NCBI RefSeq assembly: GCF_000801105.2
Contig: NC_079515.1
Span: 26,497,407-26,561,406, forward strand
DNA length: 64,000 bases
Source of the DNA: Raphanus sativus
Taxonomy: Eukaryota > Streptophyta > Magnoliopsida > Brassicales > Brassicaceae
Direction of reading: 5' to 3'
In this document: positions 35,341 to 46,505 of the stretch, piece by piece
Numbering within the stretch: the first letter of the stretch is position 1
Layout: each line of letters begins with the position of its first letter
Position numbers and translations under genes: made by a program
Notes under the pieces: generated by a model
Told to the model about the DNA's origin: nothing
Database searches by the model: none
What the model saw: only the letters and a program-made list of their open reading frames with translations

Positions 35341-38300
35341 TCTACTATATAATAACCGTTTTCGAATACTTCGAGATCGGTATTAACTGTGACTTTTTAT
35401 TTTCTTTCTTGTTCTTTTGAATAGCAATTTTAAAATTCAAAATTATCTTTTTGATGTTTTTGTTATTTTTTGCTAATCGTTTTATCACAAATACATCGAG
35501 TTTATTTTTGGTTGTAGCCGTTTGAGCTAATTGGATTTAAGTATTTGGTGTTCAGAATTATATAATAATTTAGTATTTAAATTTTGTTTTTGTCAGTTAA
35601 TTATAATAAAACCAAAAGTAACCAATAATGTTTATAAGTTGATACAGTCTTTAGAAAATGTTTGTTTAGTCTCTAGCATATAGTATATGCTATATAGAGT
35701 TACTCCACCAACAGCGTCTCTCTTCCTCTGATTACGCCTCCCTTTCCTCTGGCCACCAGGTTCCCCGCTTTTTTATCACCCTTTGATCTGAGGAAATCTG
35801 TTTCCCTTTTGATTTGATAAGTTGTCTATGATTGAAGAATCCCTTTTCTGGTCTTTGCTTTCTACGCTACTTCATTGCATAAAGTCTTTGTCTTTTTCCT
35901 CGAGTTAGGTCTTGCCTGAACTCAACGTATTAATATTATTTCGCACATTATAAGACCTATTAACTTAAATTTTGTTGTTCACGGGTTCAGTTGCAAAATT
36001 ACTTCTTTTTTATAAAAAGAACTCTCTTTTTTGTATAAAGTGTTTGCATTGTACTGTTAAGAAGAACCAGAGCCCTTGCTTAGACCATGTGTGAATGAAA
36101 TCAAATATCAACCAAAGTTCTCTGTAGCTTTTGTTCCATGTCATCAGAAATTAGCCTATTATCTCTGTTTTGTGGCAACCAATGTGTTTTTTTTTTGATG
36201 ATTTTGTAGTCTCTTCAGAGGAGTCAAAAGATCGGAGATGCCAACCGAGCCATCGTCCGCGAGTCCCGTCACTGGCACGACGTCTTCGGGTCAGCTATCT
36301 TTGTGATCCACCTCATATGCTTAGGCTTCGTGCTCGCGGTGCTTGGACTCAACATGTTTACTTGCATCATGTATTGGCATATAAGGTGATTTGGACATTC
36401 TAATTAGGTAAATGTAACATTTATATTTGTTATGTTTTATGATCTATTGATTTCATTTTATGTTCTTTTATTAAAGAAGAGTGATAGAGCAATGAATAAC
36501 CTTTTAGATATTGTAAGCTTTCGTTGTACAGTAGTGCAGTACTTTTGCTTATACAAACATGTATTCACATTGCTGATAAGCTTTGGAGTAATTCAGGAAT
36601 TCAGAAATAAATACAGTAGAGGTGAGTTTTTATATTTCCTGAATCTATTTATTTTAATTTACTAGAGAAAGCGCGGGCAAGGCATAACGGAATATTGCTG
36701 GAAAACGCCACTACGATGATCTCTAGATTGACGGTTGGCTTTATATTGATTACCCTTCAGATATTTACATCATCGCTCATCGGGTAAGTATGAAAAGGAT
36801 TCTACCATGTTCCTCTGATTAGATTAATCTAAACTCCTTTGTGTTGACCTCCTCTGATGGTAGAAACGCTGACACCAAAGAAGTTGCTTATTCTAGCTCT
36901 TCAGGAAGCTGAGAGAAATGGAAATAGCATATATATTATCTGCCTTATCCGTGAGTACAATTATTCCTTCCACTCAAGCCCTTTGATTAGTGTTCCGGAT
37001 TAGTCTGGGGCTTTATTTAACTGCTACTGGTTACAATATGAACCTTTGTGTCCATGTATGTGAAATAACTACTGCCCAACCCTTCCTTTGTTTAGTCATG
37101 TGTTCTCCACAGTACAAATGTTGTGAAATAGATGTTCCCATTATCGAGGAGATACGCCATACATGTTCCACCTATCTGTTATGCTTCCATCGTGGCATTA
37201 GTTTGTTTTGTTTCCATGATAAGGTGGCTAAGATTTGATGCTTTTTGATCAGGTGGCTAATTGATGCTCACTGCAGGTTTCAACTGAATGATCACTTTGG
37301 TTTACCCCAAAAGAGAGGGACTAGCTTAACTTTTTCATTGAGTGTTATCATCATTAAGCCTTGCGTTACAGGTCAGACCCATCGAATATGCTCCCTGTTT
37401 TATAAGTACCACACTGTGCTCTTTGGTGTCTGGAGGAAAAAAATCTGCTCTCAGGTATAAATAGATATATGGATTATGTTGCCATTTAAAACAGAATTCA
37501 TATAGTTCTAAGCACACAAATGCATATGCTAATTTGAAGGTTCATCGCAATTGAACTCTTAAATGTCTGAGAGGTTCTCTATAGTTCCATCGTCAGGCTT
37601 CCCAAGTTTAATCTTTCTCCAAGTTATAAGTATTTTTCCCTATTACAGTTTTAAATTCCACTCTCTTTTTATCTATGTAGTAGCATATTGAAAACCTTAT
37701 GTGATAAGAATCTATCATTCTCAGAATTCAAAAAGTTTCCATATGGCGGAAGGGATGTAACACTTCTGAAGTCATTTGAGTTCCAGGACCTTTAATCACG
37801 TGGTCAGTCGTTACCGTTTCAATTTCAACAGTGGTCACTCCACTTTGGGTCAGCTTGCACTCAATTACATGCCAGTTAAGTTCAAGTTTCTTGAGCAAGA
37901 GCGTGCACTCGAACAGCACCTCTCAATTTAGTTATAGAGATCCTGAAATGGAGTGAGGAGACAACAAATATTTGCGTGAGTGTATACTCTATGTACAGCA
38001 CTTATCAAGTTCTTCTCAAATCAGTGTATTCAAATTAAAAACAAGTCTAATGTAAATAGTCACCATTATCTGAACTGGTGATTTCTACATATTGATCTTA
38101 ATTGATTGAGATTCAGTTCACAGCATTCATTTCTTTTTTTTGAACTTGACCATTGCAGCTATTTGCAACTAAACCATGACTTGAACCCCTCTTAATCATC
38201 AACTGTTCTCATTTTTTCATTTTTGACTAATCGACTGTTCTATAATGAACGCTGACATCATTTTAACAATTATGTCTCTTGTGGGATCACCGGGACAATA

Positions 38301-39043
38301 TTGACTGCCTCACTCCACCAGAAATCTAATGTTCCTCCAGTCTGTGAAACAAAACAACCCATCCTTTGTAAGTTTAACAAAAACAATAAAAAATTAAAGT
38401 TAATTAGAAGTAAGAAAAAAAAAACTAATCTTCAAATGACTGAAATTTAACGGAAATATAAATCAATGAAGCTATATCAAATTTGAATGTGATATTAATT
38501 CAAAACAGTAAATGTTTTTACTAAAAATGAAAATATGAAAATAATGGTTTTAGATTATAATTTTGGACCGAAAATTTTCAGCTGCATTAATTCAGATAAT
38601 AATGGTAAAATTAAATATTATTTAATGGTAAAAGTTTTTAGCTAATCATGAATCATGTTCTCTGTTTATCAAACTTTCTAAGATACTGAACAATTCCACC
38701 TTCCATAGCTGCTTTTGAACTTAAATCTTAAGCTTTGCTGACTTTTTGATAGTCTTGATAAGCTTATGAAGTTAAAAGGAAACACACAAATGCAATATTT
38801 CCTTATATAATCTAATGATTTCAACACCTGCTTTAGTATGATAACTTTTATTTTAAGCAAACAATATAAGAAAAACCCGAGAGGGTTGAGAACCAACGTA
38901 CAATTTTATTTTCCGAAGCACTTATAAACAACTCATATGACAATGGCGTGGGAGTTTTTTACAATACAATGTTTACTAGAATACCAAAACTGTTAAAATT
39001 ATTTCAAAATTAATAACCCGCCCGTAGGGCGGGCCGATTCTAG
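35341..39043 (+). mobile_element. Long non-autonomous Helitron carrying captured gene fragments
   Basis: The 5' end reads TCTACTATATAATAACCG. The 3' end has a strong hairpin (GCCCG TAG GGCGGGC region, 39018-39033), a short spacer CGATT and CTAG (39040-39043) followed by T. The first 356 bp are identical to the short Helitron that follows. At 35697, just after the palindrome AGCATATAGTATATGCT plus ATATA, the sequence leaves the Helitron and enters 3.3 kb that includes exon-like pieces, among them a choline-transporter-like segment. No Rep/helicase ORF. The base before TC is T rather than the expected A, so the first T could belong to the element. Confidence 0.75.
36196..36400 (+). pseudogene. 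Captured fragment of a choline-transporter-like (CTL) gene
   Basis: One plus-strand frame reads DANRAIVRESRHWHDVFG, then SAIFVIHLICLGFVLAVLGL, then a short tail ending in TGA. The HWHDVF word followed by a hydrophobic helix is characteristic of the N-terminal part of plant plasma-membrane CTL family proteins. It lies inside the Helitron and is preceded by UTR-like sequence. Further exon-like pieces (about 36662-36785 with TVGFILITLQIFTSSLIG, and 37720-37930) could not be assigned. It is non-functional. Confidence 0.5.
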
Positions 39044-39044
39044 T

Positions 39045-39404
39045 TCTACTATATAATAACCGTTTTCGAATACTTCGAGATCGGTATTAACTGTGACTTT
39101 TTATTTTCTTTCTTGTTCTTTTGAATAGCAATTTTAAAATTCAAAATTATCTTTTTGATGTTTTTGTTATTTTTTGCTAATCGTTTTATCACAAATACAT
39201 CGAGTTTATTTTTGGTTGTAGCCGTTTGAGCTAATTGGATTTAAGTATTTGGTGTTCAGAATTATATAATAATTTAGTATTTAAATTTTGTTTTTGTCAG
39301 TTAATTATAATAAAACCAAAAGTAACCAATAATGTTTATAAGTTGATACAGTCTTTAGAAAATGTTTGTTTAGTCTCTAGCATATAGTATATGCTATATA
39401 CTAG
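39045..39404 (+). mobile_element. Short (360 bp) Helitron in tandem with the long one
   Basis: Starts TCTACTATATAATAACCG one base after the end of the long Helitron and ends with the palindrome AGCATATAGTATATGCT, spacer ATATA, and CTAG followed by T. These are complete Helitron termini. It is identical over 356 bp to 35341-35696. Confidence 0.8.
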
Positions 39405-40617
39405 TAACCACTACAAACCCTTAGGTTTATAAAATAGTGTTGCATCAAGAAAGTAAACAAAAAAAGAAGGTACGCGTCGACGAGAAAGGCCAAACCTATC
39501 GGCGCACGGGTGTACTGTACTACTGTTCTTTTTATAAGATGAATCGTTAATATATTTTGCGGGTCCTACTTTGACTATTTGTCCACGTCATACGCTTCCC
39601 TTTAACAACTCATCGTCCATCTAATTTTCACTTTACAATCATCATCACTACTCCATCTATTTATGCGTTCGTAAAATCCTTATCGGTCTTAGTTAAGCCT
39701 CAATATATAAAAGTTAAAGAACCACTTATCTATAGTTCTATTATCCAAAGTTTTTCTTTTTCCTAAAAATTATTTATTCAAATTTATCGAACGCATTTTC
39801 TGAACGTAATCTTGTCTTGATGATACTCCTAAACAATACAACTGGTTACAGAATAGTCGTTGTTCAATTTGACAATTAAAATTGCATTACTTTGAGGTTC
39901 ATATTTCACACAAGATACACAGGCATACAGCTAATGATACAAATAGATTATTAATTTACTTAGCCTCATTATGTAAATCATACAAACTAAAGAGCGCATC
40001 TTTCGTTTGAGCTTAATATGCACATATGCACATAATGACATGACTTGTGGGTAAAATTCATGTTAGACTACAAATGTCTATTTATTTTTGTTTTGAGTAT
40101 AGAAATAAAATGTTGGAAAATGATGCTGACCCATCTGAACGTGACGAGAGTCAACCCGACAACATATGACCTAACGTGGGTCCATCACACGTGTTTGGAA
40201 TTTCACTGGATTCATATACTATTAAGACTTCAAGATTTAAACTACGACATGCCAGCGAGATAAACACATAAATCCACACCTATGATTTTGTAATAGATTT
40301 TTTTCTATTCGGTACGAATTTTATAAGATAGGTTATAGATACTGTATATTTATATTTGGTACTTAGTATGATCTCTATATATCTTTTCTGCGAGTGCGTT
40401 CATTTGATATGTACAATCATAATACGTGCAGGTACTTGCGCGCACACATACAAATAAAACTAGCATTTTATTATATAAACTAAAAAACTACCAAAAAATT
40501 GTATATTTCTTTTCCATACACCATACTCCAACAAACAAGAAACAATCAGTTAATGATATATAATCTTACACATATTAGATTATTTACGTTAGTTTCCTGT
40601 CTTCGAAAATAATATAT

Positions 40618-40661
<44 letters not shown>

Positions 40662-41150
40662 AATAGCAATAAGCCTAGTTTAAACTAAGAGCATATAGTC
40701 CAATAATATTTTTTTTGTGGGTACAGAAAATGTATGCGTAAAAATTAAGCTTCAAAATTTCACTACTTACTAAATTTCTTGTGTTTTTTCGTGGCGTTTG
40801 TAGACATAGATGAAAAAACAAATACTTTGTTTGCCATTTTTCGAAAGATTACTATAGGTTTCCAGACATGATTTATCACAGTTAAAACAGTTATTCCAAA
40901 ACTAAGTTAAAAGGTGTATATATACCTTTTTTTATAACCCGGGGTATCCGGCAGGCCGATTCCCAATCTACCGACTAAATTTCTTAAAAGTACTGTCCAT
41001 CGGTGTCAAATAGATCTGATTATTCGTAATATGAATTAAATACCTATATTTTTTGACCACACAAACGGATAAATCTAAGTTTGATGGGTTTTGAATCTAA
41101 GGTGCTTAATATCTTTCTAAATTCGCCGTACCATTCGGTCATGTTTGTGT

Positions 41151-41201
<51 letters not shown>

Positions 41202-43210
41202 ACGGAAAATCGATAATTCAAAGTCTAAACCACAATATAAGGGAATCTTTTACGACAAAAAATAATAATTAGTGAAAGTAGTGACAAACAAAACTGTTTT
41301 TTTAGTAGATAGAAAATTGATGATCATCTTTGTATTTTTGTGTGAAAAATAACAAGTGCGATCAAAGATCGATATATACCTTCCAAATTATAAGACGCAT
41401 ACCAAATTTCCGACCGTAACTTAACCAGACTAGAACCAATCCTAAAAACTTTCAGGCCACAGGTAACCGAAAAAAGTTCAATGCAAAAAAAAAGAGAGTT
41501 TAAGATCAGATATGGTTCTATTTCGACACCCTAACACATGTAAATAATACATACTAAGTATTTGCATATTGTAGTTTGTATGCCATGCCATTTTAATGTG
41601 ATCCATTACTGAGTACGTAATAGTCCATCATGATACTTGCTTCCGTTTGTGTCTGTTTGTCGATGCATAGTTTTGAAATTTTACCGTTCGGGTGATAACC
41701 CACCATCCCCCCCCCCCCCACTCCACAGTGCGTCGCGAGTTATAAGCCTGCTCACTTTAGGTATACCAATAAGTAAATTTACACCACTTCCCGTCAATTC
41801 ATTGATCTTAAATTTTAGTTTACTTTTTTTGTTAGTTGCTAACACATAGACAAAACGAAGTCTCTACCCTTTTTTACCATTGACCTTGGGTGGAGAATGG
41901 AGATAAACAAGAAAGCTAGGGTACAACAGACTGAACTATATATGAGAGTATCTGTAGGTTCTCATATAGTATTTATTTTGTTCTATGAAATATTAAAATC
42001 GATTAGTGTATTCGATTGATTTGATATAATTTTAATATACTATATATTAAAAATTCTGGATAAATATTTATGATGCAGAGATTTTGATTAAGTTTCTGAG
42101 CTGATATTTTAAAATAATTTGTATATTTAAGAAAAAAAAATGAAACTAAGCTATTTCTATGTGATTCAGTTTTCAATCTCCACATTTTAGTTTTGGATCG
42201 TTCATATTTCACAAAGTTATAAATTATAATGCGGTGGCAAAACTAATGTTGCGAACCAATGAACTATACTTTTGGATTTCTTGGTGGGCGAAAAAGAGAA
42301 CATAAACAATTATATGTGACCATTAATTAATCCCGACAGATAAGAGAAATGTGGCTAAAAAGAAAATAACTTTATAATATATATGTATATATTACAAAGA
42401 CACACTTAATAATGTCTGGCAGAAGAAAAGGACTTTATATAATGTGATGCAAACACAAGTTGGATATCTATTATTATAAAGAAAAGGGGTCTCTCTTCTC
42501 CTTCATTCACGTCATAAAATAATGTTCCCAAAGATTGACACGTGTCCTTATCACTTATGCGCATCGTTTCATTTAAAATATCCAGACAACTTATGGGCTT
42601 CATCTCTATTCTAAGCTTATTTTCTCACAACAGACCAAGCCCGTCTCGATTTTATCAATGTCTAAATGCTGCTACACAACATCGTTTTCTATTAGGGTTG
42701 GACCAGTGTGTATTCCTCTGCCATTCGAGATCAATGCTTTACCTGAGTTACAAGAGAGTTGTTTCATCTTCTTCCTCATCAATCCGCAGAAATACCGGTT
42801 ACAGCTTCAACCTCTTCAAGATCTTCTTAAATCCATACCCATGATCTCTCTTGAATGCAATCTTAACTCATGGATGGCGGTGGAATCTCGACTATAAAAA
42901 GGTATGCTTTCATGATTAGAGAACCATCTCCTCATTCCGTATTCAGAAACCACTAATCTTATTTTCAGTATAATAGTTCTTCCACGATCTGGTTTAGGAG
43001 AGGCCAAGCCATCCTTTTATGGGAAGCTCTCCGGATTGATGTCGAGATGTTCATCAACGAACATGTAATGATGGAAGAATCAAAAATCCTGACTAATTGC
43101 ATTTACATAAGGAACAGGTAATGGTTCTGTATCAAGCTTTCACATATTGCGTCTGTGTTGTGTCTTTACTTGGGTTTGTTTTTTGATTGGAGGGGGAAGA
43201 GGTTCTAATT
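39405..43210. other. AT-rich intergenic region with two (AT)n microsatellites
   Basis: AT runs lie at about 40612-40659 and 41156-41198, with a C11 run near 41708. From about 42480 to 43010 the sequence is less AT-rich and may include 5' sequence of the AP2 pseudogene or an unrelated fragment. No protein family could be recognised. Confidence 0.5.
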
Positions 43211-44613
43211 ATGGCGTCGATGTCGTCGTCGAATCAGGGACTAAGACAGAGGTGGGAGGAGGAGGAAGAGAGAGCTCGGTGACGGTGGCGGAATGATAAA
43301 ATATTGTTGCATAGAGGTTTTAAGAAGGCGAAGAAGGAGAGGGGTTGCACATTGAGCGTATCAGTGAAACGAAACGCAGCTCTGCACCGCTGGCAAAAGG
43401 AGTTCCATTTACTGTGGAGTCACCAGGTACTGTGATTGTGTGTCTTCTAATCTGAATAGCTGTTTATGATCCGGATGAGGATGGAGTTATTCAATTTTGA
43501 ATTTCATATTGTGTAATCTGACATCAGAGAAATTAAACTTATGACTGGTGATGTGATTGTTCGATTCAGAGAGATGAGTCATCTAAAATCGTTGATTGTT
43601 CTGACAATTGTTTGGTTGTCGATCATGTCTCATTGAGACAAGAACTGAATGTACTGATGTGTATTGATTCTTGAGTTTTTGTAAGTACAGGCATAGATGG
43701 ACAGGTCGCTGTGCTCACCTTTGAGAGAAGATAAGAGTACACTGAACCAAAACCAGAACAAGAAAGGAAATAAGGTTTATCTTTTTTTTTTCTACATCCT
43801 ACAAAGCTGATCTTTTTTTTTGTTTTCCTTAAATGTTTTCATCTTTGATGCAAATTTCACCGCATCAGTTATTCATTGTGTTTTTTTTTTGTATATCCGA
43901 ACATAGTTGGTATCAGATTGGATTTAAACGTTACTTATACACTTGGCAGGAGCATATGTTGAAAAAGCTGCTGCTAGAACTTACGACCTTGCTGCTTTGA
44001 AATACTGGGGACCTGGGACACTTATTTACTTTCCAGTGAGTTTGCCATGTTAGTATGCTTTAAACATTGAGGTTTAAGCTCTTCAGTTGGACACCTGGAC
44101 CTGAATACTTCAGTAAAATTCATTATGGTGAGATTCTAATTACATTTTCACGATAAGATGTAAAACTTATTCTCCTTGAACAACAGGAGCAGGTGATGAT
44201 CGAGGAGCAGAAGGTGACTTTCTTGGCATCTTTTATCTGGAAAGAAAGATTAATCTGATAGAATACATAAAGTGGTGGTGGGGAGTCAATAAAATCTATC
44301 AGCCAGAATCTTCATCATAAGCATCAGAGGATGCAAAGGTTGAAGACGCTGGTACTGAGCTTAAAATACTGGAAGACACATCAGAGGCAACAGAGCCATA
44401 CAAATCCCGAAACATTGGCGTTAATCAGAGAATAGGAGAAACAAAACAAATATCATCGGCGTCTTCCACCTCCTCTGCCTTAAGCAATTTGTCTGCGTCA
44501 CCTGCTTACAGGAGCCGGGAGGAGAAAGTGCTGAAGATCCAAGCACTGGTTGTTGTTACTACAGGAGCCGGGAGGAGAAAGTGCTGAAGATACAAGTAGA
44601 TGGAGATGTTCTC
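43211..44613 (+). pseudogene. AP2 (At2g41710/WRINKLED-like) transcription factor pseudogene, introns retained
   Basis: Pieces follow the exon order of the At2g41710-type AP2 protein (recalled). 43211-43426 has MASMSSSNQG, a GGF-like acidic/Gly stretch, LLHRGFKKAKKERGCT and, after frame changes, GKRSSIYCGVTR. 43691-43774 has HRWTGR and STLNQNQNKKGNK in different frames. 43950-44035 has [22 protein letters not shown]. About 44094-44130 has PGPEYFSKIHYG. 44188-44545 has GAGDDRGAEGDFLGIFYLER, YIKWWWGVNK, a stop, then SEDAKVEDAGTELKILED. At least two stops and several frameshifts are present. The tiny VYLG exon and the second AP2 repeat are missing. Introns with GT and AG remain, so it came by DNA duplication, not retroposition. 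Its expected ancestral place is on another block, so it is a transposed copy. Confidence 0.8.
44500..44595 (+). repeat. 31-bp duplication within the AP2 pseudogene
   Basis: ACAGGAGCCGGGAGGAGAAA and the following GTGCTGAAGAT occur at about 44507 and again about 55 bp later, separated by a short unrelated spacer. A local duplication after gene death. Confidence 0.85.
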
Positions 44614-46005
44614 TGAGATGATAACCTGACCATAGCAATCCAAAGATCTGTTTACGTGCCAATTTTTTTAGTTTCTGAATATCTTTTATAGTTACCTTAA
44701 TTTGTTACACTTTTAATATTTCCAGTACCTTTATGTAATATACACGGAACTTGACTTGGGTATCAAACAAAATTTGGTCATACAAACTCAAACTTGACTG
44801 TAATAATTAAACCTTCAACTGTAATCGTATAATAATTCCTTCCAATGCAAATTAATATCGCAACGTAGAATTCCACAACACACACGTCCGCACTAACTAG
44901 CATTAGTCCACGCATCACAATTATAACAAGGAAACATTAAACCCTACCACAAAGCACTCTAACGAATTTCAAAATATAATATACAACAATTCACCCCTAT
45001 ATTTAAATATAAGCATCAAACAAACAGAGATTAAGAAAATATTGACACACAAACAACAAAATAAAACAACAATTATATAACACATAATGATTCAATAAAT
45101 GAATGTAACATGATTCAAAATTGTAGCACAGTGTATAGTTTTAACATGATACATATATTGTATTATAATATATTTTTTTCCATAGTAAAATTATGGTAAA
45201 ATTTTAAAATAAAATAATAGTTTACTCAGTAAAACCAATGGAAAAATACAGAAGGTAATTGCATAAATAAAACATTCACTATTTATAGGCTGAAACTGAA
45301 TAATAATATTGTTAAAAAATATTCTAATCACTTTGGATGGTATAGTTCATTTAATAATTGTTTTAGTACAATCTACCTCAATTTTAAAAAAAAAGTGTTA
45401 CTGTGAAGCAATTTTTTTTTCTTATTAACTAAAACCAATAGATTTAAAAGAAAATATATAAGATAGACAGTCTTAGTGGATTCAAAACAAATAACAAGAA
45501 AAAATAATTCATAATCTATACGTACAGTTCCCAGTAATTTAATGTTATTTACTGATTAATGATGATAGAAAAATATTCAAAAATGAAAATAAATCTACTA
45601 CTTTTATGATATTTTTATTAATTAAACAGGATTTTTTAACAGCAAAACAACAAAAAATAATATCATATCAGTCAGTATTATTGTCAATTGTTTAGAAATT
45701 TTTTTATTTTTTATACTTTAGTTCACATATAACTTATATTTATGGTTATAGACTCGAACTCCAAGTTCGAACATAATGGTGAGCTTAATATAATTTTCAA
45801 GGTGGGTACCTGATACAATGGCTAAGTGAGCCTCTTCGATCTTGATTTATCATGCTGTTTGATCCAATATTAAGAGTTATTTTTACTTTTGTTTGGTTAA
45901 AGCAGAAAAGTATCCAAGTAATATTAAAAGGCGCCAATGAAACATAAAGATCCTCGAGGTGGATTTATATAGTGAACCAGGGGTGCTGAACTCAAGAAGA
46001 ACCTT

Positions 46006-46068
<63 letters not shown>

Positions 46069-46270
46069 AAAGCAAAGAAGAAAACCTGAAGATAATTTTT
46101 AAACTAATCTCATCATCATATATCTATATTCTAACTTAAATAGTGCCAACAAAAACATGAATTGGACTGGTGTTTGGTCAATGTAATTAAAATAGATGCG
46201 ATTAGCACATCAGATATGAGATATGAATAACCCAAGGTTCATGTAGATATCAACACAAGAGTCAGGGTTA
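44614..46270. other. AT-rich intergenic region with a long CT microsatellite
   Basis: The only clear feature is (CT)n at about 46007-46066, some 30 units long. No gene. Confidence 0.6.
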
Positions 46271-46505
46271 GAGGAAGAAGAGAATCAACAGTGTATCAAA
46301 TAAGATGTTCAAGAAAGTGAAAGAAAGATCTAAAAAGATCAAGAACAGTCCTACCAAACTTGGTCATGGTCATGGTCATTACCACGATCATTATGTGTAC
46401 GAAGAAGAATATGGCAAGCAAGAATTAGAGTGGCACGGTGAGCCAGATACGATTATGAACGTTATTCAAACTAATTATACATTGATAGCAGATATATCAA
46501 CCTAG
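46270..46505 (+). pseudogene. LTI65/RD29-like (CAP160) N-terminal fragment
   Basis: The frame from 46305 encodes MFKKVKERSKKIKNSPTKLG, GHGHYHDHYVYEEEYG and ELEWHGEPDT. The KKVKE-KKIKN basic block, His/Asp run and W/V-HGxP motif are in the order seen at the N-terminus of the cold/ABA-induced LTI65/RD29 proteins. Just upstream, in another frame, LEEEENQQ resembles the acidic segment preceding that block, which implies a frameshift. Only about 65 residues remain and the repeats of the full protein are absent. A relic, or a small independent gene if the ATG at 46305 is used. Confidence 0.45.

Noticed and set aside
35340..39400. LTR retrotransposon with identical 357-bp LTRs
   Set aside because: The repeats lack TG..CA ends, there is no primer site after the first copy or polypurine tract before the second, and no target duplication. 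TC, hairpin and CTAG ends fit Helitrons instead.
42540..43007. Overlapping ORFs on both strands upstream of the AP2 pseudogene
   Set aside because: No frame shows a recognisable domain or a consistent splice structure, so none is listed as a gene.
46007..46066. CRISPR-like or satellite array
   Set aside because: It is a plain CT microsatellite. No spacers or larger unit.
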